Assembly: GCA_013397865.1 (NCBI GenBank)
Contig: VZTI01004803.1
Coordinates: forward strand, 3,994,873 to 4,058,872
Origin: Struthidea cinerea
Lineage: Eukaryota > Chordata > Aves > Passeriformes > Corcoracidae
Direction of reading: 5' to 3'
Length of the DNA stretch: 64,000 bases
The notes under the pieces are model-generated. The model was not told the origin of the DNA. It did not search any database and saw only the letters and a program-made list of their open reading frames with translations. The position numbers and the translations under genes are program-made. This document shows, piece after piece, positions 1 through 10,764 of the stretch. Every line of letters starts with the position of its first letter. The stretch's first letter is position 1.

Positions 1-727
1 CTGGTTACCAGACAACAGCATGGAACATTAAGAAATCTCCAGGAAAATAAATCCTTCTATTTCTAGGTATACATTTGTGCTAAGTCCAATGGGTTAGTGC
101 AATATGGGTAGCGGAAATAGGTACATAAAATTCATTTAACTTCACATAGATTTAAAAATTCACTAACCCCAGTTGGTACAAAAGATTAAGAAAACCTGAA
201 TTTATATCAAAACATACACTTTTTTTCATACTACTGCTATAAGTTTATTTTGATATCAACTCATAAACCACATAGTGCATACACAGATATATGTATTTTC
301 CTTATCTGTTGATAAATAGAGCTTCAACAGAATATGAAAATGCAGAAATTGCAAATATAAAGACATATTAGGTTAATTAGTTGTTATGTCAGTCCTTCTC
401 TAATAAACTTCGAGAAAACCAAATTCCATTTGTCACTTAAATTCCATTAATTCTTCTATGAAATTGCACATGTAATCAGGAACACCGCTTAATTTAAGTA
501 TTTTACATACATATTATCATACATCTTTACTGATATAAGGGACTAAGGGGCAATATTTTCAATCCCCCCAAAGCTTAAGTGCTGATAGTTAAAATATTTT
601 GTCTAAAAGTGGAATGGAGAAAATTAATGTTCAACATGACATATAATGTCTATGATAAGGAGACATAGAAAATAATTTGCCCTTAATTAGAGGCGCAACC
701 ACCTGATCAGAAGTTGATTTTATATAA
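1..727. other. AT-rich DNA without a recognised feature
   Basis: No open frame of note, RNA gene or recognisable repeat is seen up to the CR1 tail at 728. The sequence is AT-rich with many short A and T runs, typical of avian intergenic or intronic DNA. Confidence 0.6.
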
Positions 728-805
728 TCATAGAATGCTTAGGGACCTTAAAGATCATCTAGCTCCAACTCCCTGCCATAGACAGGGCACTTTCTAGTGA
801 CAGGT
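728..805 (-). mobile_element. CR1 LINE 3'-end fragment (antisense)
   Basis: The plus strand reads tcatagaatg, then agggaccttaaagatcat, then ccaactccctgccatagaca. This is the reverse complement of the conserved 3' end of avian CR1 retrotransposons. The element therefore points to the left, with its 3' terminus at about 728. Only about 80 bp are recognisable. A CR1 ORF2 piece in the opposite orientation begins about 65 bp to the right, so the two may be parts of one rearranged insertion. It has no coding capacity. Confidence 0.75.
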
Positions 806-869
806 TTGGAGAATCATAAACTCTCCTGACAGTTCAACTTTTCCTTTGAAATGCTTGAACTATACTTTG

Positions 870-1305
870 GAGTTAAGGTATGTGGGAGAACTTCCTGGTT
901 TAGTGAAAGTGCTTGTATCAGCTGCATACAGCTGAGAAAATGCAGAGGAAATGCAGTTTAACTGTGTATCTAAGCTGAAAAATTCTCTCAAAAATGTGGA
1001 ATTAAATCTGGCCAAGTATGTCAAGGAAAACAACAAGGCCTTCTTCAAATACTTCAATAAGAAAAGGAAAACAAAGGATAATGTGAGGCCAGGACTAAAT
1101 GGAGGAGATATCCTGGTAACAGAGGATGCAGAGAAAGCAGAGCGACCAAATGCTTTTATTGCATTGTTCTTCAATGACAAGACCAGCCCTCAGGGATCTC
1201 TGACGCAGGAGACTGGAGTAGAGAATGTTGGAAGACTTTCACTTGGTCAAGGAAAAGTGGATTAGAGAACGCCTAGGAGAACTTGACATCCACAAGTCAT
1301 TCTCA
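870..1305 (+). mobile_element. CR1 ORF2 fragment, endonuclease-RT linker to RT start
   Basis: The frame beginning at 951 reads NLAKYVKENNKAFFKYFNKK, then KTKDNV, LVTEDAEKAE, NAF and DKTSPQGSLTQE. This is the block that in avian CR1 ORF2 lies between the endonuclease and reverse transcriptase (RT) domains. After the stop at about 1263, the neighbouring frame continues with IRERLGELDIHKS, the usual start of the RT domain, so a frameshift separates the two parts. Similarity is lost after about 1300, and neither the EN nor the RT catalytic motifs are present. It is a dead remnant. The assignment to CR1 ORF2 is firm; the outer limits are approximate. Confidence 0.85.
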
Positions 1306-4300
1306 CACTGTTGTTTTCCTCTTAATAACACAGAAGGCCTTGACAACATGGAAAGATGTAGTCCTAAGGAATTAGGAGGATTTTAAAAGTGCTTACAAAT
1401 GTTTGTCCTTCCCATATCCTTTGCATTTACTCAATTAGCATTCAGACCATGCAGACACTAGAGACATCGAAGACAAGTGGTGTTCGACAGAGGACAAGTG
1501 GGTAACACCTCGGGGTGATGAACTAACACACCTTTCAGTATTGCGAGTGATAGAACAGCTTTGAGAAAGAACAGATCCCAAAAGCTTCAGCACTGACTAT
1601 CATACATGTTTGATGTCATCTGTGCATAAAGAGTGAATAATAATAAAAATGTATCTTCCCTTCTCCCTGATCAGGTCCTTCAGTTGAGGTGGGAGCTTGT
1701 AGTAGTTCCTTCTTACGTAACAGTTTAAAGATTAAAGAGAAAGGTTGACTATTTTTTAATTAATAACATGCTGTCAATCTAATTTTCTACGACGAGCTGC
1801 AAACTCGTTGAAAATGCTAGCAAAGGTAAATCAAGTTTTCAGTTGTCATGCGTGTAATATTACCAGACAGACGTTTCAGATATATCCTCATAGCACTTCA
1901 TACACAAAGTATGAGGACCCTGCACGAAAACTCAAGTACATGCAGCAAAGATCTGCTGAGAATTTTTAGCCTGTTTGTCCAAAGAAAGCACAAACTCTCT
2001 GCAGTTTACATCATAGATGTAAAAATGCTTACAACATGCCTGTGAACTAAAAAACAAAATTCCACTTTCTAGGAAAACAGGTAATGGTTGACTTTGGATC
2101 ATCCTTGTATTAAAAAATTACGAGGATTAAAGATATTTATTTCTAAGACACATCCTGGTATAAGTTCCAGTTCCTATGTAGTGCATTGCTATAATATCAT
2201 ACAAAAGAAAAAAAATCCACAGTGTAAATAATCGGAAAAGAGAATTATTATATCTCTAAAAAGAAGAGTAATATAAATATTAACAAAAGGAAAGCTGGAA
2301 AATGAAAAAATATTAATACCTTTTTGAGGGATTTTAAATTATATTTGCCTATGTTCTTACCTTTGTTTGATTTCCTCCTACAAGTCCCACAGAGTATTAT
2401 GAAAGGACGATACATAAATATTTCCATAGGATTTAAAAGGTGATCTTGAAACAGCTGCAATTTAACTAATAATAAAAAAACCTGTTAGGATTCCATATTT
2501 TTTGCCCAGACTATCATGGTAGTAATACAGACGATGCATTAGTTGCTGAAGTTAAAAGAGGTTTCCACTTTTTTGTAAGACAGTCAGAAACTTTCACTAT
2601 ACAAGACTAGGATCTGTTCTCTCTGAGGCCAATGAAGGCTCTCATTGCTGGAGATGTCACAATTGCCATGGAATCCTGATTGCAGCTACACAGGAGAAAC
2701 AAGCCTAGTCTTGTTCCATTTAATATTAGCAGTAGTGTTCCCAGCAACTTACAAGGCAGGAGTTGAGATAGGGCCTAAGCACTGCCTTCATGGTGTTATC
2801 TTCCCTCAGTTCCTGCTGCCTGCCAAAAAAAAGATGAAATTTAATGTCCATAAATCCCACAGGATTCATTCCTACACAGGAAAGCAAGATTTGATTATGC
2901 ATATGACAGGTCCCTACAAAGGCTTTTACTGAATGTGCAAACCCTGGAACTGGTGTGGTTCTTGGCTGAGTATCTTCTAACAGATATTTGTCCATAATCA
3001 TTGAGAGAATGTAATTTCTGAGAATGAAATTATTAACGTCATCAAAGGAGCTTTAAACTCAAAGATAACCAGTGTAAGAGGTCCTTTATGCAGAATAACT
3101 CTGCTGGCAACAATAATTGACAAAAAAAAATATATCTTTCTAGGTCATCTATTCCCCTTCCATGAGACATCAATGATATACGATTATAGATTCTGTAAAT
3201 TGTAGAATGGATAAGACAGGGAAACCTGATATTTCACCAAAATAAGGTTTCTGGAATCTCCACCTTCCACAGGTATGAAGTAGCTCCAATTCAAACACCT
3301 TCAATAACCTTGATTTTCCATGTCAGTAGTCTACATTACTTGAGGTGCAAGACAGACTATCTGTCCTCCTTAAAAGGGAAGCTTCTCCTTTAGCTGTGTG
3401 TCTGGTCAAAAGGTACCACCCGCACTCTCTTTGGAGTAATGTCAATGTCTAGAGAAGATAATGATTATAAATTAATCTTAGAAAAGAACATGAAGTAAAA
3501 TGTTGAACATACAGCATTGAGTTGAAGGGTTCTAAAATATTATTTTATGACAGATTTCTGAAAATGGCAAGGGATTCCGAAACATACTGAATAGCTTTTA
3601 TTTGAGCCAACATATCAGCCTCTAAGGATGAGGAAGGGTAGGGTGAGCACTGCTTTTCAGCTGTTCTGAGCACTTTAGCTTTTTCCTTTAATCTGACTCA
3701 CACCAAGCACTAGATTCTCTGATTTAATTTCTTATTAGAAGCAGTGAGTGATGAAAAGCACAGTGGCCTTCACAGGCATTTCAGAGCTGACAGCTCTGTT
3801 CTTTGGGGACAAGATACATTATTAACGATAAAATTTTGACTTTCACCTTAGTCAAATTTTCTAAAAAGTATGCTAAAAAATAATTTGAGTAATTTGGGAT
3901 CTTCCCTGCAACTTTGAATAGGATTCAAACAATCTCTGAATTATGCTTTGCTTGTTCTATATTGCTCTTTTCCATAGGTACAACACATGTCTGCAATATG
4001 ATTCTATATTGTGAAGTTTAATAGGGGAGTACTAGGATTAAAATATGCTATCATCTAGTTAACTGTGATGTAAGTATAGGGAGGACAGAATATTTTGTGT
4101 GGTTTGCCATTTGGTTTGGTTTCATTCTTCCAGTCTAACCTGAATAATGTGTTACCTTACTGGTGTACTTTCGTTTGAATTATCGTGAGGTACACATAGG
4201 TCTCCAAGTATTGACACTGAGAAATTGCAATTATTATTGAGTTGGACTTGGATATATTTCATTACACTGATATTTATTTTTCTCTCATGAACTGCAATAT

Positions 4301-4814
4301 ATAGCTGTCTTCAACTCAAAACACACCAAAGTTTTTAAAGAACTCAAGCCCATTACTGAAGTCACATTGCAATAACTCTAATAAATTGAACCTGTGAACT
4401 CCTCTCTGGTTTATTTATATACTGTATCACAGGTTATTAACAGAAAATAACCCACTGAGATACAACATTCTTGTTTACAGTGAGATGCTGGTAGTGACAG
4501 CAGGAATATAAAACATAAAATCAACAGGGAACATAGAACTAATAAAAAGACAAGGGTCTATAAAGCAGAAAAAAAAAACCCACAGCCAACTGTGAAGGCA
4601 AAAATAAAATAAAATAAACTTCCATCATAAAACAATCAAAAATCTGCAGTGTATTTATAGATACTAGAGTGCACAAATACCCACCGAGCTTGAATACTTA
4701 TGGCTGTCAGGAAATCTGAGAGCTATTCAGAATCAAAATTTGGTCAGCAGAACATATCTCTAAAAAAGCTGGTTATGTCTACTTCACTATAGCAAATGAA
4801 AAGGATAAAAAACG
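1306..4814. other. 3.5 kb without a recognised gene or repeat
   Basis: Only short open frames occur here, none with a recognisable domain. The opposed frames at 2645-3001 lack codon or domain support. The stretch is AT-rich with many homopolymer runs. I see no repeat family, RNA gene or promoter that can be supported. Confidence 0.55.
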
Positions 4815-5034
4815 GAAGGGAANNNNNNNNNNNNNNNNNNNNNNNNNNNNNNNNNNNNNNNNNNNNNNNNNNNNNNNNNNNNNNNNNNNNNNNNNNNNNN
4901 NNNNNNNNNNNNNNNNNNNNNNNNNNNNNNNNNNNNNNNNNNNNNNNNNNNNNNNNNNNNNNNNNNNNNNNNNNNNNNNNNNNNNNNNNNNNNNNNNNAA
5001 GGGAAGGGAAGGGAAGGGAAGGGAAGGGAAGGGA
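4815..5034. repeat. (AAGGG)n simple repeat with a 176-base assembly gap
   Basis: GGAAGGGAA stands directly left of the N run at 4823-4998. To the right, seven uninterrupted copies of AAGGG follow before the repeat ends at about 5034. Both flanks are the same pentamer, so the gap is almost certainly unresolved pentanucleotide repeat and its true length is unknown. The strand asymmetry (all purine on plus) is typical of sequence that short-read assemblers fail to cross. Frames spanning the gap are artefacts. Confidence 0.95.
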
Positions 5035-5490
5035 AAACCCGGGGAGAAAATTATGTTTAATGATAAAAAAATAAAAATAATTTTAAAATAAATTTGAGAA
5101 ACTGAGAATATTTTGAAACTCTTTGGACTCATTACTTTCCTTAAAATTGTTTTCAGATGAACATCTAGTATCTTTACAAGTATCCTGATACATACAATAT
5201 ATAAGTGCCATGAATATTTAACCATTCTGTTGCTCAGTACCAAAATTTCTCTTTGTGATACCGAGAGAAAAATTATCTGAGACAAGAATGATAACCTGAA
5301 AGTGGTGAGGATATGATGATTATTTTATATATCATATATTGTGTGGGATGTAGTCTATAGAGATCTGCAGAACTCCATGTCATTCTACAATTCTCCACAT
5401 CAAGTTTTACATTCTCTATACCAGCATTTGGTGTCACCTTATTTCAAAGGGACAGAGAGATTTTTCAAAATAAAGAGAAAATAAAGCTTT

Positions 5491-5505
5491 ATATATATAT
5501 ATATA

Positions 5506-5547
<42 letters not shown>
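5491..5547. repeat. (AT)n followed by (GATA)n microsatellite
   Basis: About 15 bp of AT dinucleotides run directly into roughly ten perfect copies of the GATA tetranucleotide, ending at about 5547. Compound AT/GATA repeats are common in vertebrates. The perfect units suggest a length-polymorphic locus. Confidence 0.95.
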
Positions 5548-8129
5548 CTTTTTTTAGAAAGATAATAGGTGGGGAGTATCTCTTCCTACCCCTGACTGCG
5601 GAAAACAAGAACTGTTACAATTCTTAGCACTCATTAGTTGACAAATTCAAAAGTGACATCTATCAAAAGAAATGAAAGGCAAATGTATTTCCTACCTATA
5701 AGTACTATATGTTCAGGCTGGAAAACATAGCCACAAAGTGCTGGTGGGGTCGGAAAAGGCTAAACTTTGGTATAAGACCCACAATTACATTCTTATCTCA
5801 GGTGGAAGTGCATCTTCACATTTATGTCATAGTGAAATAGTACATTTCTGGGACAAAGACAGGTTGCATATCACTCACTCCCAGGGAACACTGCCAGGCA
5901 CAGAGTAACAGAGTCCTGAGGCTTGGAGATGGGACAAAAAGTTCATGTTTACATCAACAGGGGAAAAACAGCAAGAGCAATAGGTAAGACAAAAATGTTG
6001 CTGGCTAGCTCTTGAAAATCCAGTCCTGGTTCTCTTCCTCTGAACCAAGATTGTCTGGTTCATACAATGAACTCTGCAATTTTTTCCTCATTCCTCAGAC
6101 CAATTTCATTATCCATGCACAGAGCAGCTACAGCATTGCTCAGAAAACCTTATCTGCCCTTACCAGCAGGGTGTGGCTTATATCAGTCAACATAGAGTCA
6201 CACAGCACCCTTTCCCAGTAGTGTGGACTCTTCAGGAGCATGAAGGTTTTAAAATATAAATAGTATTCCTTATTCCTCTCCTTATTCTGGCTGTCCACAG
6301 TAAAGTACAATAAACTAATTCCAGTCAGGACAGGCACTGCTGTCTGGACTAGTCACTGATCCACTGCAATTATTCTCCATAGTATGCGGCAAGGTTAAAT
6401 GAAATCACCAGCTTCCCAAGAGCTGCATATCTTGTGGGGTTATTTCACTGAGGGTCTACTCTAGCTGGATGTCTTTCTGGCATTCTGCACCTCTAGCAAG
6501 CAGTATTCCTGTATTGTTAGTTGTTTGGTGTTTTTTTCTTTATTTTTATTCCTTTTTTTCCCTGCTTCATTCTGAACAACAAAATACTTCACAGTGCTGT
6601 CAAGAAGGCTGAAGTAAGCAACCACCTGTGTTATTTTTTCAGCTGAAGGAATCATCATTGTTACAAATAGGTTCAGTTTATGTATCAGCTTCATGCTCAC
6701 CCCTCCTAATGAGCAGAGATATCTGATTTATTCACTTCTTTCTGGGTTTGAGCTCATTGACTCTAACAGTTGCAGTGGAAGTGATATATAGCCTGTATGT
6801 CATACACATCCCTTGTGAGGTTTTCCAAGGAGAATATCAGCATTCTTGCATGTTTTTGAAGAAAATCTTCCCCTAATATTTACTAAAAAATAGTGGGCAA
6901 CAATTCTTTGCACTATTTCCTGTGCACCTATATGCAACCAATCTGTACAGGCTGATTAGCATTCACAATCTAAGAATTAAATATTAAGATGATTATGATC
7001 ATCTGATTTTTTGCCGCTCTACCAAACACCCTACTGTCATCGGCAAATCTTGGAAATTAACTGATCTGATCTGCCTTGGGATAATGTTAATACGCAGTGT
7101 AACCTGTGCTGTGCTCCACTTCATCCTATATAAATTGCTCTGAATGTAAAATTGTGTATTTAATTATCAGTAATAACTTTATTTGTATAAAAAGTAACAA
7201 ATAAAATGTATTTTTGTCTGTTGTTTCTTAAGCAGTAATGTAAATTGAACTTTAACTGCCGAATCAGAAGTGGCCACCTAATCTACAGGGCAAAGCTATT
7301 TTAATTTATAATGGAAATTTTTGCTTAGCTCACATTTATCTGATGTATTTAAAAGAAAATAGAAAAAACAAAAAAAAAGCATTTACAAAAGGGTACAATG
7401 GTCCCTGAAGACACAACATCTCATTTTCAATTCAGTTGGCAAGAATACTAATTGCATTATCACATATTCAGCAGCATTCAGCAAAGTTATTTATTCATTC
7501 CTTCTTAAGACCTGGGATGTCTGGCAGGTCACTGCCAATAAGCACTTCCTTGAGAATCTCAAATGATGGTATACAAAGAAAATTAGATGTAGAGCTGCTG
7601 GAAAAAGAATCTCCCACAAAGAAGTTAAACCTCTGAGATTTCAGACTGCCAGCTTCATGACTGAGTGAAAAAATGTATTTGAATCCATGAACTAAACAAA
7701 AGAAACAAGCCCATAACTTTCATGACCATAAAAGAGAAAGGAGGAAAAAAAGGAAGGGAAGATATAGAGGACGATCTGCAAATCATAAAGCATGAGGTTA
7801 CAAAGAATATAGAGGAATCAGAAGTCAACATGCCAAATAAGAAGCTGCATCCCACAACCTTATACTCTATCATGTATGTGTTGTACTCAATTTCACTGAT
7901 TCTGAAATAAGAAAATGAAATTCCAAAATTATTTTTAATTTTTTTCTGTTTCCTTTTTTCAGTAAGTTTGGCATTAAATAAAAGCCTACATATTTCACAG
8001 CATGAAGAGAGAAATCAGGAAAACAAGGAGGAAAGACAGGAAAAATCAGGACATGTAGTGATATTTATTATGAGGAATAGGAACTTCAACAATATGCTGT
8101 TTGAACATGACAGGAACAAATTAAGACTC
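5548..8129. other. 2.6 kb without a recognised gene or repeat
   Basis: AT-rich sequence with only short, unrecognisable open frames on both strands. Small low-complexity patches occur, such as T-rich 6530-6560 and purine-rich 7735-7765. Nothing here supports a gene call. Confidence 0.55.
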
Positions 8130-8719
8130 AAATAATAAGTTTAAACAGCAGTCATACTGGACGGCATCCTGTCCTTCAGGTACATCAATGGCACCACTCA
8201 TATTGGTGTCATCTGCAAATGTGCTGTCTGTGCACTTGCTTCTTTCTTCTTAGTCTGACCCACAGTTCCCTACTCAGCCATGTCAGTCTTGCCTCTCTCG
8301 TCCAATTTCTTGCTCCTGGGGATTGCTAGCTCTTGTGCTGTATGGAAGGTTTCCTCAAAGATCTGCCATCTCTGTTACACTCTCTTGTCACCAAGGGCAG
8401 TCTGCTTGTCTATCTCCTTGCAAGGCTGGGGGCTTGCTTTCCTAAAGTTCAGGAGCCTAAACTCCTTACCTGACCCATATCCCTCAGGACTGTGAAATCC
8501 ACCAGTACATTATCCCTGCAGCCCAGGCTGCCTCATCTTGTCCCCAGTTACCTCACTTGCATTGTTGACCATCACATCCAGTATTGAACCCACTCTGGTA
8601 GGGTTGTCTATTACCTGGCTCAAGAACTTATTCCCCATGTGTTCCAGGAGTCTCCTGGATTGCCTACAGCTCACTGTGCTACTTTTCCAGCAGATGTCAG
8701 GGTGGTTGAAGACCCCCCA
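8130..8719 (-). mobile_element. Internally deleted CR1 ORF2 (endonuclease end joined to RT box)
   Basis: On the minus strand from 8716 downward the frame reads GVFNHPDICWKSS, then SRRLLEHMGNKFLSQVID and NPTRVGSILD. This is the C-terminal part of the CR1 APE-type endonuclease. The family motif is GDFN; here it is GVFN at 8716-8705, so the metal-binding aspartate is replaced by valine. Further along the same strand several stops and frame changes occur. Then at about 8222-8150 the sequence reads TFADDTNMSGAID and EGQDAVQ, the RT active-site block, with FADD at 8219-8208. In an intact ORF2 these blocks lie far apart, so most of the palm domain is deleted. An LTR abuts the upstream end at about 8720. 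Confidence 0.85.
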
Positions 8720-9114
8720 TGTGGTGGCTGATTAGCCAGTGGTACAAGAGACAGAGAGAGCTCTTGTAAGAGGGTCTTTGCTGCCAAAGACTTATCGGTT
8801 ATGGTGAGGGAAGGAAGCCTCTCCCAGAGATGCCTGTTCCGTTATGGTAATGTACCCCAGTTCTGATTCCCTGGTTGTCTCCTGGTGTTAGCCACACCCC
8901 TGTATTTAAGATAGATCCCTCACGTGTTCGGGGTCATTTGCCTCCAGAACCCTTCACGAGTTGTAGCAATAAACTGCTGTTTGTGGAACTCCATGCAAGG
9001 ACCCTTCTCAACTCCTTGCTGTCGGATTCATATTACTGAAGCCATCCCTGCGTCTGTGCGTTCATGTGAGCCACAGAACCCAAAGGGAGTCAGTAATACC
9101 CCCGTAGGACAACA
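8720..9114 (+). mobile_element. Solo LTR of an avian endogenous retrovirus (partial confidence in ends)
   Basis: The segment begins TGTGGTGGCTG directly at the edge of the CR1 copy and can be ended at ...GGACAACA, giving about 395 bp with TG/CA termini. It has the layout of an LTR: a TATA-like TATTTAAG at about 8901, a polyadenylation signal AATAAA at about 8969, and a following R/U5-like stretch with short open frames on both strands. No gag, pol or env sequence lies next to it. I see no convincing target-site duplication, so the right end could lie up to 70 bp further. Short avian betaretrovirus-like (ERVK) LTRs have this length; the class is inference. Confidence 0.65.
8901..8974 (+). promoter_or_regulatory. 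LTR TATA-like box and polyadenylation signal
   Basis: TATTTAAG at about 8901-8908 and AATAAA at about 8969-8974 have the spacing expected between the U3 promoter and the R-region poly(A) signal of a short LTR. Whether the promoter is active cannot be judged. Confidence 0.5.
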
Positions 9115-10374
9115 GTCTGAAAGTGTGAGGCCTCCAGCTACAGGAGGCTGCAAGTGTGCTGCAGTGTGACTAGCACACTTCAGAGTCACTGGCAAAAGGC
9201 CCTCATTAATGACCACATAAAAAATTCCTCAGAAACATCTCTAACATGACTCAGTTGCCATGCTTAAATAGTCAAACAATATCCCTTTAAAGCACAGCAC
9301 TATCTAAAAAGGTCACATTCTCCCATCTCCATGATACTGTGTTCCTTCGCATTGTGGCTGATTGTAGGATACTGTTTTCCATCCAATGAAGTGTGACATA
9401 AGTGGCTTTTTGTTTGGTTAGGTTTGTTCCTTTTGATTTTGGTAGTTGTTGTTTTGTTTTTTTGTTTTTTGTTCTTTTAAGCTGTGTGAACATGAATTTG
9501 GTTATATAAAAATTAACATAGTTCAGATTAACAACTTCTGCCAACCAATTCAGCGGTCAGTTTAGTGTATTTGTACATACTGTTATCACTTCATTAACTT
9601 TTGCTATTGGTTTGGGTTTGTTGGGGTTTTTTTATATTCATGGTAATTTGTTTTATATTTTCAATGGTAGAAGTATTCCTGAGGTGCAAACATCAGTAGT
9701 CTGGACCTCGACATTAATTTCATTTAACTTAATTGACCTATACAGTACCTCTGCATTAATCCAAATCACTGGACAGTATTCAAACAGATTTGCCAGTGTT
9801 TGAGCAACAGGTTCAGATTTGTTACTTTATACTCCACCCTCTCCCCCAACATCCTCAATGTATCATAACTTAGCTATAGCCTTCTTTCCTTGCTATCTTT
9901 GCCACTTCATCTCTCAGTATTAGTTCAGTCTAACTTGATTATCAACAATTTTAGGATCTTTAAGGAATCTTTCTAAAATCCATTAAATCTTATAATTAAC
10001 GGTTTTCACAGCAATGCAGTAGAAGCTAGATTTGCTAAGTAGAATAGAATTCATTTTCCAAACAGGTCTCAATGGGGATATTGTGTCTTCATAACTGACA
10101 ACTGAAAAGGCAATGAAGCAGAACTTAAAACAAGTGCTGTGTTTTGGCCTCGCTCTATATTACTAACAATAACACCAGAGCTGAGGAAAGGGCTCACTGT
10201 ATTTCCATGGGGTTATTTGTGGAGTGAGCTACTGTCAATGTAATGGCAGCAGTGTCAAATTCATGGACTATGTTTACACTGTGCTACATTGTTATGTTAA
10301 ATGAGGTAAAGTTCCATCAAGATTGCTTTCACTTGAGAATGAAGAATGAAGTATCCTTCAAAGTGAAAGCATGT
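9115..10374. other. 1.3 kb without a recognised gene or repeat
   Basis: Begins with about 60 bp that may still be LTR or CR1 (gaggcctccagctacagg). It continues as AT-rich DNA with a GT/T-rich patch at about 9430-9475. No coding signal is recognised. Confidence 0.5.
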
Positions 10375-10764
10375 TTAAATTCGCCTTTTCTGTCTCTTAT
10401 AACAGCCCAGTACAGGATCTAAAACAGAAGAAATCTCATCTCCAGGCTGCCAGTTCAGTCTATGTACAGGTGGGTGTCTCTCTGCTGGTCTCACACTGGT
10501 TTTGATACAGCTGTTTGGCATTAGCGGGTCTGCTAGAAGTGACATTGTCAAGAAAACTTCGTGAGATTTTAGTATATTCCCATCTCCTTCTGGCTGTCCA
10601 TCTATCTCATGTTCTTCTGACACTGCTTTCAGAAGTGGACCAACACTAGTGTGAACAGAGCTATCGTGGCCAGGATGGCCTACTTGGCACTAGCCAACTT
10701 GTGCATGGACAGCGGGATGCCGTCCCAAGCAGAGAAGATACTACATTACTGTACAAGGCGGTAG
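10375..10764. other. Unidentified segment with long open frames on both strands
   Basis: On the minus strand a frame of 104 codons is open from just after an in-frame TAG (10692-10690) to a TAA at 10375-10377. It has no ATG near its start and includes HEIDGQPEGDGN, SLLADPLMPN and HRLNWQPGDEISS. On the plus strand an overlapping frame of 47 codons is open from 10621 to a TAG at 10762-10764. It contains LALANLCMDSGMPSQAEKIL, which resembles a helical-repeat segment, and starts just after TTTCAG, an acceptor-like context. The segment is richer in GC than its flanks and its amino-acid composition looks protein-like. I do not recognise a family for either frame. It could be a processed-pseudogene piece, an exon or an old repeat. 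No function is assigned. Confidence 0.35.

Noticed and set aside
2645..3001. Plus frame with HKSHRIHSYTGKQ, reminiscent of a zinc-finger linker
   Set aside because: No CxxC pair or second finger and an equally long frame on the other strand; chance similarity.
4779..5285. 168-codon minus-strand frame and opposite plus frame across the N run
   Set aside because: Most of the frame is undefined bases plus the AAGGG repeat; no evidence of a protein.
8280..8735. Plus-strand frames of 65-71 codons
   Set aside because: They are antisense shadows of the CR1 ORF2 remnant on the minus strand.
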